From assembly GCA_903857685.1 (NCBI GenBank), contig CAIOFO010000015.1:1-40543 (forward strand): a stretch of 40,543 nucleotides of DNA, written 5' to 3'. A program made the position numbers and the translations under genes. The stretch is from an uncultured Alphaproteobacteria bacterium (lineage in GTDB: Bacteria; Pseudomonadota; Alphaproteobacteria; Micropepsales; Micropepsaceae). The number at the start of each line of letters is the position of its first letter. The stretch's first letter is position 1. Positions 8,910 through 16,771 of this stretch are shown piece after piece. Under the pieces are notes generated by a model. It was not told where the DNA came from, ran no database searches, and saw nothing but the letters and a program-made list of their open reading frames with translations.

Positions 8910-8946
8910 GACATTCGTCCCGGAACCAAAGTATCCGGACCGCCCC

Positions 8947-11085
8947 GTGAGCCTGAACGGAATCACTGCCAGTGCCCTGTCTGCGCTCAAGACCAACAGC
9001 GCGGCGCTGGGCGTTGTCTCCAACAACGTCTCCAACATCAACACCGCGGGCTATGCCCGCCGGGTGGTGAATGAGCAGACCTTGTCGGCCGGCGGCCAGC
9101 TGATGGGCGTGGACATTGCCAGCGTGCAGCGCGTCGCCGACCAGTTCCTGCAACAGGAAACCCTGTCGGCCAGCGGCACCGCCTCGCAATATGACACCAT
9201 GGCGGGACTGTTCACCCAGCTCAACGGCCTGCTCGGCGCGCCGGGCGACAACCAGTCGCTGGCAACCGGCCTGACAAATCTTTCGGCGGCTTTCGCTACC
9301 GCCTCCCAGGCGCCCGGCTCCTCGTCCAGCCACACCGCCATCTTCAATTCGCTGCAGAGCGTTTCGTCCGACATTACCAATGTCTCCAATTCGATCACCT
9401 CGCTGCAAGGCCAGATTGACGGCCAGGTGGTCAGCTCCATCTCTCCCACCAATGCGCTGATCAAGCAGGTTTTCGACCTCAACCAGCAGATCAAGACCGC
9501 CAACGCCGCGGGCGACACCTCCTCGGCGTTGCTCGACCAGCGCGATGTGGCGCTGAGCAGCCTGTCCAAGACCATGGGCATCAAGGTGACGCAGCAGTCG
9601 GACGGCAGCGTCAATGTCGCCACCACCGACGGCATCAACCTGGTCAGCAATACCTACGCGACCCTGTCCTATTCGGGCGGCGGCAAGAACGGCGCCTACG
9701 GCAATATCCAGATTCAGGATATCAGTCCGGTGTCCGGCCAGGCGCTGGGCCAGTCGGTTGCGCTGGATCCGCATCTGGGCAGCGGCACGCTCAAGGGTCT
9801 GATTGACATGCGCGACCAGACGCTGGGCGGCCTCGCCCAGTCCCTGGGAAATTTCTCGCAGAATGTCGAACAGGCCTTCAACGCCCAGTCCAACGTCAAT
9901 GCCGCCTATCCGCCGCCCGCCTCGCTGACCGGCCGCGATACCGGCCTGCTCGCCGCCGATGCGCTCAATTTCTCCGGCAAGACCACCATCGCCGTCACCG
10001 ACCCCAGCGGCAATCTGGTCAGCCGGGTGGATGTCAATTTCGGCGCCGGCACCTTGTCGGTGGACGGCGGCCCGACCGCCAGCATCGGCGCCACCCTGGG
10101 CAGCTTCACCACCGCTCTGAACACCGCGCTGGGCGCCAATGGCAGCGCCAGTTTTTCCGCCGGCAAGCTTTCCATATCCGCCAGCGGCAGCAATGGCGTG
10201 GTGGTTCAGGAAGACGCCTCCACCCCGTCCGCCCGCGGCGGCCTGCCTTTCTCGCAATTGGTCGGACTCAACGACCTGTTCCAGTCCGCCGCGCCGTCCA
10301 CATTGGCGACCGGGCTTTCGGGCAGCGACGCCAGCGGCCTTGCCGCCGGCGGTCAGATTGCCATGTCGCTCAAGGGGCCGGACGGCGACATCGTCAAGCA
10401 GGTCTCGGTCACCACCGTAGCGGGCATGACCATCGCCAATGTGGCCACGGCGCTCAATTCCGCGATGGGCGGGGCGGCGACCTTCACCCTGAAGAGTGAC
10501 GGCTCGATCGCCACCGCCACCAGCGCGCTCTATCCCAGCTATCAGCTCAACGTCACCACCGACACCACCCAGCGCGGCGTCACGGGGATGAGCTTCACCC
10601 AGCTGTTCGGCATCGGCGCCAACCAGACCGCCAACCAGGCCGCCAGCTTCACCGTGGTACCGGCCATCGCCGGCGCGCCCCAGCGCATCGGCCTGGCCAC
10701 GCCCGGCATCACGTCCGGCACCGTGGCGGGCGGCACTGTGGTGCTGGGCGGCGACAATTCCGGCGCCATTGCGCTGCAGAATGTGATCACCAAGACGCGC
10801 AGCTTTTCGGCGGCGGGCGACATCGCGGCCCAGACCGCCTCGCTTTCGGATTATGCGGCGACCTTTTACCAAAACGTCTCGACGCAATCGAACAATGTCA
10901 CCCAGAACCAGACCACCCAGGATGACCGGCTGACCCAGGCCCAGACGCGCCAGTCGTCGGACGCGGGCGTCAATCTCGACGAAGAGCTGACACATCTTTC
11001 CACATATCAGCAGGCCTATAGCGCCGGCGCGCGCATCCTGTCGGTGGTGGACCAGCTTTACACCACCCTGTTGCAGATCCAGTGA
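8947..11085 (+). CDS. flgK: FlgK, hook-filament junction protein HAP1
   Basis: Joins hook to filament; exported by the flagellar apparatus. The 712-residue product begins SLNGITASALSALKTNSAAL and carries the rod-type motif VSNNVSNINTAGYARRVVNE near residues 24-43. The C-terminus has DEELTHLSTYQQAYSAGARI followed by LSVVDQLYTTLLQIQ, as in FlgK. The start is the GTG at 8947: an ATG 28 codons upstream is in frame but precedes the sigma-54 promoter. The region between about 300 and 560 holds repeated filler-like domains, making the protein longer than the enteric form. It is divergent from fliK and ends 11 bases before flgL. Confidence 0.95.
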   Translation: MSLNGITASALSALKTNSAALGVVSNNVSNINTAGYARRVVNEQTLSAGGQLMGVDIASVQRVADQFLQQETLSASGTASQYDTMAGLFTQLNGLLGAPGDNQSLATGLTNLSAAFATASQAPGSSSSHTAIFNSLQSVSSDITNVSNSITSLQGQIDGQVVSSISPTNALIKQVFDLNQQIKTANAAGDTSSALLDQRDVALSSLSKTMGIKVTQQSDGSVNVATTDGINLVSNTYATLSYSGGGKNGAYGNIQIQDISPVSGQALGQSVALDPHLGSGTLKGLIDMRDQTLGGLAQSLGNFSQNVEQAFNAQSNVNAAYPPPASLTGRDTGLLAADALNFSGKTTIAVTDPSGNLVSRVDVNFGAGTLSVDGGPTASIGATLGSFTTALNTALGANGSASFSAGKLSISASGSNGVVVQEDASTPSARGGLPFSQLVGLNDLFQSAAPSTLATGLSGSDASGLAAGGQIAMSLKGPDGDIVKQVSVTTVAGMTIANVATALNSAMGGAATFTLKSDGSIATATSALYPSYQLNVTTDTTQRGVTGMSFTQLFGIGANQTANQAASFTVVPAIAGAPQRIGLATPGITSGTVAGGTVVLGGDNSGAIALQNVITKTRSFSAAGDIAAQTASLSDYAATFYQNVSTQSNNVTQNQTTQDDRLTQAQTRQSSDAGVNLDEELTHLSTYQQAYSAGARILSVVDQLYTTLLQIQ

Positions 11086-11096
11086 GGATTTGAGCT

Positions 11097-12056
11097 ATGA
11101 GCATTGATCGCGTCGCCACCGCCCAGCAGACCGCCTATTTCCTCAGCCAGATCAACCAGGCGGGCGCCACGCTGGACAAGACCAATGCGCAGATTGCCAG
11201 CGGCAAGATCGCCACCACCTATGCCGGTTTCGGCAATCAGGCCCAAGTGCTTCAGGCCACGATATCGGCCAAGGCGCGCAACGATTCCTATTCCACCGCC
11301 ACCACGCTCGCCACCACCCAGGCGGATGTGCAGGACACCCAACTCACCAGCCTGTCCAGCCTGGCGTCGCAGCTCTCCAAGGCGGTGTCGGATGCGGTCG
11401 CCAACAATGACCCCACCACCCTGATGAGCCAGGTGTCGAATATCTTCGACCAGGCGAGTTCGATCCTAAATTCCAAGGATGCCAATGGCGACTATATCTA
11501 TGCCGGCGGCAAGACCGACACCGCCCCGGTGACGGTCTCGTCCCTCACCGCCCTTGTGGCGCTGCCCGCGGTTTCCGGCGCCTTCGCCAATGGCGACAAC
11601 AAGAAATCGGTGCAGGTCGCCGACGGCCAGACGGTCACCTATGGCGTCAATGCCTCGGATGTCGCCACCGGGTTGATGCAGTCGCTGAAGGACATCGCCG
11701 CCTTCGACGCCGGCGGCAGCGGCAATTTTTCCGGCAGCACCAATCTTAGCCAGGCGCAGAACACGTTCCTCAGCGGCCAGATCACCTCCATCGGCACGGT
11801 GTCCACCGGCCTCAACAACGTCACGGCCCAGAACGGCAATGTCTATAACCAGCTGAAGAACGCCACGACGCAGCAAAGCTCCATGTCCACGCTCTATTCG
11901 GGCTTTGTCTCGAATATCCAGGACACCGACATGGCCACCGCCGCCACCCAGCTTTCGCTGAACCAGACGGCGCTGCAGGCCGCTTTGCAGGTCACCTCGA
12001 CGCTTAACCACCTGACCTTGCTGAATTATTTGTCGCCAGTGAGCGCCGGGGGCTAA
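11097..12056 (+). CDS. flgL: FlgL, hook-filament junction protein HAP3
   Basis: Second hook-filament junction protein, flagellin-like in fold. The 319-residue product has the N-terminal flagellin-type coiled region (FLSQINQAGATLDKTNAQIA, then SGKIATTYAGFGNQAQVLQA) and the C-terminal one (ATAATQLSLNQTALQAALQ, then VTSTLNHLTLLNYL). The variable middle includes SILNSKDANGDYIYAGGKTD, a standard FlgL signature. It follows flgK closely and is probably co-transcribed from the same sigma-54 promoter. Confidence 0.94.
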   Translation: MSIDRVATAQQTAYFLSQINQAGATLDKTNAQIASGKIATTYAGFGNQAQVLQATISAKARNDSYSTATTLATTQADVQDTQLTSLSSLASQLSKAVSDAVANNDPTTLMSQVSNIFDQASSILNSKDANGDYIYAGGKTDTAPVTVSSLTALVALPAVSGAFANGDNKKSVQVADGQTVTYGVNASDVATGLMQSLKDIAAFDAGGSGNFSGSTNLSQAQNTFLSGQITSIGTVSTGLNNVTAQNGNVYNQLKNATTQQSSMSTLYSGFVSNIQDTDMATAATQLSLNQTALQAALQVTSTLNHLTLLNYLSPVSAGG

Positions 12057-12101
12057 GCCTTTTTCTTGCGATTTGGTGGCGCCGCGCATATAGCAGCGCC
12101 C

Positions 12102-13220
12102 ATGAACGCGCCCGGCAAAACACGCATCGTCGTCGCCATGTCCGGCGGCGTGGATTCCTCCGTCACCGCCGCGCTTCTCAAGCGCCAGGGCCATGACGTG
12201 GTGGGCGTGACGCTGCAGCTTTATCCCGGCGATGTGGCGAAGAAAAAAGGCGCCTGCTGCGCCGGCCAGGATATCTATGACGCCAAGCGCGTCGCGGAAG
12301 CGCTCGGCATTCCCCATTACGTCCTGGATTATGAGAGCCGCTTCCGCAAGAACGTGATCCAGGACTTCGCCGATTCCTATGCCCGCGGCGAAACCCCGAT
12401 CCCCTGTATCCGCTGCAATGAAAAAGTGAAATTCGCCGACCTGATGCAGACGGCCCGCGAGCTGGGCGCTGCGGCGCTGGCCACCGGCCATTATGTCCGC
12501 CGCGTGGAAGGCCCGCGGGGCGCCGAACTGCATGCCGCCGCCGATGCCGCGCGCGACCAGAGCTATTTTCTTTTCTCCACCACGCAAAACCAGCTTGATT
12601 ATCTGCGCTTTCCGCTTGGCGACATGGAAAAGCCCGCCGTGCGCGCCATCGCCGCCGAGCTCGGCCTGGTCAACGCCGCCAAGCCCGACAGCCAGGACAT
12701 CTGCTTTGTGCCGGAAGGCCGTTACAGCGACATTGTGAAAAAGCTGCGCCCCGATGCCACCCGCCCCGGCGAGATCGTGGACCAGGCCGGCCGGATAGTC
12801 GGCCGGCATGACGGCATCATCCATTTCACCATCGGCCAGCGCAAAGGCCTGGGCCTGTCCGGCAACGAAGAGCCGCTTTTTGTCCTCAGCCTCGATGCCG
12901 CCCGGGCGCGGGTGGTGGTGGGACCGCGCGGCGCCCTCGCCGCTTCGGCGATCACGCTCAAGGATGTAAATTGGCTGGCCTCCCTTGATGAGGCGATGGG
13001 CGCCGACCAGCCTTTCGAATGCACGGTGAAGGTCCGCTCCATGCGCCCGCCGGTGGCCGCCAGGGTGACGCCGCTGTCCGCCGGCGCGGCGCGGGTGAAA
13101 TTGCTGGGGCCTGAGGATTCCGTGGCGCCCGGCCAGGCCTGCGTCTTTTACCAGGACCAGCGGGTGCTGGGCGGCGGCTGGATCGCGCGCGCCGACCCGG
13201 CGGAAATGGCCGCGGAATAG
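12102..13220 (+). CDS. mnmA: MnmA, tRNA-specific 2-thiouridylase
   Basis: Cytoplasmic ATP-dependent enzyme that puts sulfur on U34 of tRNA Lys, Glu and Gln. The 372-residue product begins [20 protein letters not shown], with the PP-loop SGGVDSS at 14-20. The catalytic cysteines are C102 ([11 protein letters not shown]) and C201 ([11 protein letters not shown]), and ATGHYVRR lies near 127. The C-terminal beta-barrel includes [13 protein letters not shown] and ends [15 protein letters not shown]. The ATG at 12102 is preferred; an in-frame TTG 12 codons upstream adds residues absent from the family. A weak ribosome site precedes it. The gene lies 45 bases after flgL but is not related to it. Confidence 0.97.
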   Translation: MNAPGKTRIVVAMSGGVDSSVTAALLKRQGHDVVGVTLQLYPGDVAKKKGACCAGQDIYDAKRVAEALGIPHYVLDYESRFRKNVIQDFADSYARGETPIPCIRCNEKVKFADLMQTARELGAAALATGHYVRRVEGPRGAELHAAADAARDQSYFLFSTTQNQLDYLRFPLGDMEKPAVRAIAAELGLVNAAKPDSQDICFVPEGRYSDIVKKLRPDATRPGEIVDQAGRIVGRHDGIIHFTIGQRKGLGLSGNEEPLFVLSLDAARARVVVGPRGALAASAITLKDVNWLASLDEAMGADQPFECTVKVRSMRPPVAARVTPLSAGAARVKLLGPEDSVAPGQACVFYQDQRVLGGGWIARADPAEMAAE

Positions 13221-13309
13221 ACGGACTCCCTGCCAAACTTGACAGGCAAGCCGCCCGAACCCTACATCCCCCGCCTGTTTATCGACTTTTTTTGGCCGGA
13301 AGGGCCTTT

Positions 13310-13384
13310 GGCACCGTAGCTCAGTGGTAGAGCAGGGGAATCATAATCCCTTGGTCGGCGGTTCAAATCCGTCCGGTGCTACCA
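13310..13384 (+). tRNA. tRNA with CAT anticodon, probably elongator tRNA-Met
   Basis: The 75-base gene folds as a full cloverleaf. The acceptor arms are GGCACCG and CGGTGCT (first pair G-T), the D arm is GCTC/GAGC, the anticodon arm is GGGGA-ATCATAA-TCCCT, and the T arm is GGCGG-TTCAAAT-CCGTC. An encoded CCA ends at 13384. The first pair and D-stem differ from initiator tRNA-fMet. The variable loop TGGTC resembles that of lysidine-modified tRNA-Ile2 (CAT), so the isotype is not certain; a tilS-dependent Ile2 role is the alternative. Confidence 0.95.
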
Positions 13385-13418
13385 TTTCAAATCGCCCATC
13401 GGGTGGGCGATTTGAAAT
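13384..13418. terminator. Perfect 15-bp hairpin immediately after the tRNA
   Basis: Arms ATTTCAAATCGCCCA and TGGGCGATTTGAAAT are perfectly complementary around the loop TCGGG. The first arm starts on the last base of the tRNA CCA. There is no T-run after it, so it may act as a processing or termination hairpin for the tRNA transcript rather than a standard Rho-independent terminator. Confidence 0.6.
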
Positions 13419-13513
13419 GACAAGCGGCCCCGCGCGCCAGCGCGGCCACCACGCTGTCGCTAAGCCGCTCGGGGCCGCGCGTCAGCGCAGAAGAGAAGTG
13501 CTATGCAATACTC
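13419..13513 (+). other. ilvA leader with alternative stems and a four-codon reading frame
   Basis: AGCGGC at 13423-13428 can pair with GCCGCT at 13464-13469. The overlapping GCGGCCCC (13424-13431) can pair with GGGGCCGC (13471-13478), so the two folds exclude one another. At 13503-13517 a mini-frame ATG CAA TAC TCA TGA has GAGAAG close upstream. Its stop overlaps the ilvA ATG (ATGA), so it would couple translation. No run of Ile, Val, Leu or Thr codons is present, so this is not a classical attenuator peptide. Confidence 0.35.
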
Positions 13514-14725
13514 ATGAGCACTCTTCCCGTCACCCTCGCCGATATTCGCGCCGCCGCCGCGGCGATTGACGGCGCCGTGGTCCGCACCCCCACCCGCCAT
13601 TCCCGCACCCTGTCCGGCATTGCCGGCTGCGAAATCTGGCTCAAGTTTGAAAACCGCCAGTTCACTGCCTCCTTCAAGGAACGCGGCGCGCTGAATTTCC
13701 TCCTGTCGTTGGATGATGCCGCCCGGGCGCGCGGCGTCGCGGCAATGAGCGCGGGCAATCACGCGCAAGGCGTCGCCTATCACGCCGGGCGCCTGGGCAT
13801 TCCCGCCGTCATCGTGATGCCGCTGTCCACGCCTTTCAACAAGGTCAAGCATACCCGCGATTTCGGCGCCGAAGTCATTCTGGAAGGCCAGGATCTGGCC
13901 GCAGCCAACGCAGTGGCGCGCGCCATCGCCGCGCAGCGCAATCTCACTTTCATCCATCCTTACGACGACACCAAGGTGATCGCGGGCCAGGGCACCATCG
14001 CGCTCGAGATGCTGGCCGACGCGCCGCAGCTCGATACGCTGGTGGTGCCGGTCGGTGGCGGCGGCCTGATTTCGGGCGTCGCCATCGCCGCCCGGGCCCT
14101 CAAGCCCGCCATCGAAATCTTCGGCGTCCAGACCGATCTCTATCCGGCCATGGCCGACGCGCTGCACGGTGTCCCGCTGCCGGCGACGCCGCCGGCCCAG
14201 ACCATCGCGGAAGGCATCGCCGTCAAGCAGCCCGGCATTCTCACCACGGCCATCGCCAGGGCGCTGGTGAAGGACATCCTGCTGGTGAGCGAGCCGGCCA
14301 TTGAACATGCCCTGGCGATGATCCTGGAAATCGAAAAGACCGTGATCGAAGGGGCGGCAGCGGCGGGCTTTGCCGCCGTGCTGGCCAATCCCGGCCTCTT
14401 CAAGGGCCGCAAGGCCGGCATCATCATGTCGGGCGGTAATATCGACATGCGCCTGCTCTCCAACGTGATCCTGCGCGAGCTGACGCGCGAAGGCCGCATC
14501 ATGACTTTGGAAGTGGCGATTGCCGACCGCCCCGGCGCCCTGGCCCAGGTTGCGGCGCTGGTGGGCGAGGCCGGCGGCAACATCCTGGAAGTTTCCCACA
14601 ACCGCATGATGATGGGCATTTCCGCCAAATCGGCCACGCTGGCGCTGGTGATCGAGGCGCGCGATGCCGAACATGGCGCGGAAATCCGCGCCCGGCTCAT
14701 CGAAGGCGGTTTTCCGCTGGTTTAA
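13514..14725 (+). CDS. ilvA: Threonine ammonia-lyase (dehydratase) with C-terminal ACT domain
   Basis: PLP enzyme that turns threonine into 2-oxobutanoate and ammonia, the first step toward isoleucine. The 403-residue product has the PLP lysine in TASFKERGALN (K55), SAGNHAQGVAYHA near 77-89 and the phosphate-binding glycine loop VPVGGGGLISG near 177-187. A C-terminal ACT domain occupies about 325-403 (VAIADRPGALAQVAALVGEA, then GGNILEVSHNRMMMG). One short ACT domain at this length fits the TdcB/IlvA form of many alphaproteobacteria, which may be biosynthetic or catabolic. No other ilv gene is adjacent. The start overlaps the stop of a four-codon frame. Confidence 0.93.
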   Translation: MSTLPVTLADIRAAAAAIDGAVVRTPTRHSRTLSGIAGCEIWLKFENRQFTASFKERGALNFLLSLDDAARARGVAAMSAGNHAQGVAYHAGRLGIPAVIVMPLSTPFNKVKHTRDFGAEVILEGQDLAAANAVARAIAAQRNLTFIHPYDDTKVIAGQGTIALEMLADAPQLDTLVVPVGGGGLISGVAIAARALKPAIEIFGVQTDLYPAMADALHGVPLPATPPAQTIAEGIAVKQPGILTTAIARALVKDILLVSEPAIEHALAMILEIEKTVIEGAAAAGFAAVLANPGLFKGRKAGIIMSGGNIDMRLLSNVILRELTREGRIMTLEVAIADRPGALAQVAALVGEAGGNILEVSHNRMMMGISAKSATLALVIEARDAEHGAEIRARLIEGGFPLV

Positions 14726-14753
14726 CGGCCGGTGGATATTAACCCTGAAAATA

Positions 14754-14806
14754 TTGTCCCAGTTACTCGCCCCCACCGCTGTCCTAATTTGGGACAAATG
14801 GGTGGG
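14754..14806 (+). promoter_or_regulatory. Interleaved inverted repeats around the start of the small membrane protein
   Basis: TTGTCCCA (14754-14761) pairs with TGGGACAA (14790-14797), and CCCACC (14772-14777) pairs with GGTGGG (14801-14806). The order A-B-A'-B' is that of a pseudoknot or of two exclusive hairpins. The in-frame ATG at 14798 lies between A' and B'. TGTCC at 14779 offers a third partner for A'. Chance cannot be excluded in sequence this GC-rich. Confidence 0.3.
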
Positions 14807-14815
14807 TCTCTGGAA

Positions 14816-14983
14816 ATGCCGAAAAGCGTTGCGCAACTGACGGGGATTCTGGTCACCGCCATCGTCACCTTTGGCACCGACCTGGACCTGACCTACGCCA
14901 TGCTGCTGGGCGTCGGCGCCGGAGCGCTGGCGACCTTCTTTGTTTCGCTGTCGGAAGCCAAGCGGGCGATGATGGAGGAGTGA
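14816..14983 (+). CDS. Small membrane protein of unknown function
   Basis: I do not recognise the family. From the ATG at 14816 the product has 55 residues and begins MPKSVAQLTGILVTAIVTFG. Hydrophobic stretches lie near residues 6-18 and 24-44 (YAMLLGVGAGALATFFVSLS), followed by a charged end (EAKRAMMEE). Longer versions start at the ATG at 14798 (61 residues) or the GTG at 14732 (83 residues). I prefer the short form because the extra N-terminus looks non-coding and carries inverted repeats. It sits 90 bases after ilvA, in the same direction, and faces motA across a hairpin array. Confidence 0.45.
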   Translation: MPKSVAQLTGILVTAIVTFGTDLDLTYAMLLGVGAGALATFFVSLSEAKRAMMEE

Positions 14984-15265
14984 GGAGTGGTGCGGCGTAG
15001 CCGCACGAGCATTTCCTGTGGGTCCGTAACGCCAGCGTACGGACGCGAGAGCGACGAATGGTCCATAGCGCCAGCGTATGGACGCGCAAGCGGAGGGCAG
15101 GGAGCGGCGCGTTGCGCGCCAGCCCGACTATCATTCCTGCGGAAGCGGAAAGCCAATTAGCGAAAAAGAAGACCGCTTGTATTTACCCCCGGCGCCTCGC
15201 CCAAGCTCGGCGCGAGCTTCACTCGAAACGGTCCACCGGACCGTTTCGTCAGCTACGCTGACCGT
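14984..15265. repeat. Array of seven short hairpins in the gap facing motA
   Basis: The convergent gap between the small membrane protein and motA holds perfect or near-perfect hairpins. They are 14990-15006 (GTGCGGC/GCCGCAC), 15022-15044 (GTCCGTA/TACGGAC), 15061-15083 (GTCCATA/TATGGAC), 15106-15120 (GGCGCG/CGCGCC), 15203-15219 (AAGCTCG/CGAGCTT), 15224-15248 (CGAAACGGTCC/GGACCGTTTCG) and 15248-15262 (GTCAGC/GCTGAC). The second and third are 39 bases apart and form a tandem unit with similar spacers. The 12-mer CGCCCAAGCTCG at 15198-15209 recurs at 18202-18213 in the other array. No gene is seen here. The last two hairpins could terminate motA transcription. Confidence 0.75.
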
Positions 15266-16138
15266 TCAGCCCCCATCCGGCGGGATGGATCCCAGTGACG
15301 CTTCCAATTCCTGGAAGGTCGGCTGATATTCGGATGGCACGCTGCCGCGGCCGATCTCGACCGAAACCTGCGCCGCATTGCCGTGCAGATGCGCCACCAG
15401 GATGTCGCGGATGACGTGATAGAAAAGCGCGTCCTCGTCCACCACGGCTTTCAGCCGCACGCCCATCGGTCCGACCACGCCATAGGCCAGGAACACGCCC
15501 AGGAAGGTTCCCACCAACGCCGAGCCGATCATGCCGCCCAGCACTTCCGGCGGTTCGCTGATCGCGCCCATGGTCTTGATGACGCCCAGCACGGCGGCGA
15601 CGATGCCCAGCGCCGGCAATCCGTCGGCCATCGAGCTCAGCGCATTGGCGCCGACCAGGGCTTCGTGGTGATGTTTTTCCAGCTGCTTGTCCATCGCCTG
15701 CTCGACCTGGTGCGGGTCTTCCAGGCTCATGGTCATCATCCGCAGCGTGTCGCAGATGAAATCCAGCGCGAAATGATCCTTGGTGATGCGCGGATAGCGC
15801 TTGAAGATCGAGGAATCCTCGGGCTTTTCGATATGCGCTTCCAGCGCGATCAGGCCCTTGGATTTCATGGTCTTGGTCAGGAGGAACAACAGGCAGAGCA
15901 GGTCGCGGTAATCGCCGGGCTTCCAGGCTGGGCCGGAAATCACCTTGCCCAGCGAACCCCCGATCTTTTTGAGGTTGTAAACCGACCCGGCGATCAGCAT
16001 TGCCGCCAGCGCGGCGCCGAAGATGGTCAGCATCTCGTGCGGCAGGGCTTCGAACACGACGGCCAGCGAGCCGCCGGTCATCATGTAGCCGCCGAAAACG
16101 CAGGCGAAGAGAACGACAAGACCGCCGATTTGAAGCAT
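15266..16138 (-). CDS. motA: MotA, flagellar motor stator protein
   Basis: Inner-membrane stator subunit that with MotB conducts ions and drives FliG. The 290-residue product from MLQIGGLVVLFACVFGG has four membrane segments. Two are N-terminal and separated by a short loop; two follow a large cytoplasmic domain. The family signatures GLPALGIVAAVLGVIKTMG and PEVLGGMIGSALVGTFLGVF each carry the conserved proline that couples ion flow to FliG. The start at 16138 is chosen because MotA proteins begin with this first membrane segment; an in-frame ATG 20 codons upstream has no ribosome site. No motB is present in the window. It follows a response regulator and an Hpt protein in the same orientation. 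Confidence 0.95.
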   Translation of the reverse strand: MLQIGGLVVLFACVFGGYMMTGGSLAVVFEALPHEMLTIFGAALAAMLIAGSVYNLKKIGGSLGKVISGPAWKPGDYRDLLCLLFLLTKTMKSKGLIALEAHIEKPEDSSIFKRYPRITKDHFALDFICDTLRMMTMSLEDPHQVEQAMDKQLEKHHHEALVGANALSSMADGLPALGIVAAVLGVIKTMGAISEPPEVLGGMIGSALVGTFLGVFLAYGVVGPMGVRLKAVVDEDALFYHVIRDILVAHLHGNAAQVSVEIGRGSVPSEYQPTFQELEASLGSIPPDGG

Positions 16139-16268
16139 GAAGTGAAACGCCCCGATAATTCCTGAAACGGCATTTCGCGATGGAAATCCCGAGAGCATTC
16201 ATTATTAACGTCAGGGCTTAAGGACGCGTGAATTCCGCTGTGGCGCGGCGGCGCGGAATGTTAACGCT

Positions 16269-16763
16269 TTATGAGTTTTTGGCGGCCTTGCGGCTCTCCG
16301 CCAGCTTGCGGCCGGCCAGTTGGGCCAGCTCCCTGGCCACCATGTCGTTCATCTGGCTCAGCGCGTCGGTGTCGCGGGCGGTGCGGGTGATGGCGCTGAC
16401 ATGCAGGGCGACCACGGCGGCATCCGGCCGCACGCCGGACTGCTCGGCTTCGTCGAAATAGCGGCACAGCCCGTCGGCGATGCGGCCGGTCGAAAGCATG
16501 CCGGCGGTTTCGGCAAAGCCCCGGATTTCATGGGCCTTGTCCGACAGGATCGCGAAATCCATGCCGGCCTCTTCCAGCTCGCCGACATAGCCGCGGACCG
16601 CATCGCGCAGCATTTCACCATTGTCCTCGATCACCCGCGTGGCGGTGACGGCGGTGACATTGCTGCGCAGGGTGCGCGCCATGACCGCGGCATGGGCCTT
16701 GCTGACCATCTGGGGATAGGCGTCCGGCGGGATCATCTGCGCTTTGATATTCGGTTTGGACAT
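16269..16763 (-). CDS. Histidine phosphotransfer (Hpt)-like protein
   Basis: The 164-residue all-helical product carries AHEIRGFAETAGM at about residues 77-89, which matches the Hpt active-site pattern H-x-(I/L)-(K/R)-G and makes H78 the candidate phosphorylated histidine. The preceding helix ends GMDFAILSDK and the following one includes GRIADGLCRYFDEAEQSG, consistent with the Hpt four-helix bundle. The C-terminus is basic. Its ATG lies eight bases after the response regulator stop, with AGGA overlapping that stop, so the two are co-translated. It probably passes phosphate to or from the adjacent CheY-like protein. The exact family is not known to me. Confidence 0.7.
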   Translation of the reverse strand: MSKPNIKAQMIPPDAYPQMVSKAHAAVMARTLRSNVTAVTATRVIEDNGEMLRDAVRGYVGELEEAGMDFAILSDKAHEIRGFAETAGMLSTGRIADGLCRYFDEAEQSGVRPDAAVVALHVSAITRTARDTDALSQMNDMVARELAQLAGRKLAESRKAAKNS

Positions 16764-16771
16764 GTTCGATC

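Noticed and set aside
8863-8946. Upstream in-frame ATG that would extend FlgK by 28 residues
   Set aside because: A perfect sigma-54 promoter lies inside this stretch (8895-8909), and FlgK proteins begin at the SLNGITASALSAL equivalent.
8875-10995. A very long open frame on the minus strand opposite flgK (over 700 codons), and similar long frames opposite fliF, motA, the DUF4159 gene and others
   Set aside because: The translations are low-complexity (rich in Gly, Arg, His, Gln), match no family, and mirror the GC-rich third-codon positions of the recognised genes. They are composition shadows.
15121-15200. Short reading frames between the hairpins of the first array
   Set aside because: They have no ribosome site, no recognisable product and run through the inverted repeats.
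14984-15265. CRISPR array or tandem satellite
   Set aside because: Only two units (15022 and 15061) are similar, spacers are not of regular length, no cas gene is present, and the other hairpins have unrelated arms.
16199-16230. TTAA-N9-TTAA upstream of motA (near 16206-16222) as a CtrA site
   Set aside because: CtrA sites need a seven-base spacer; here it is nine. motA is also more likely read from the response regulator promoter.
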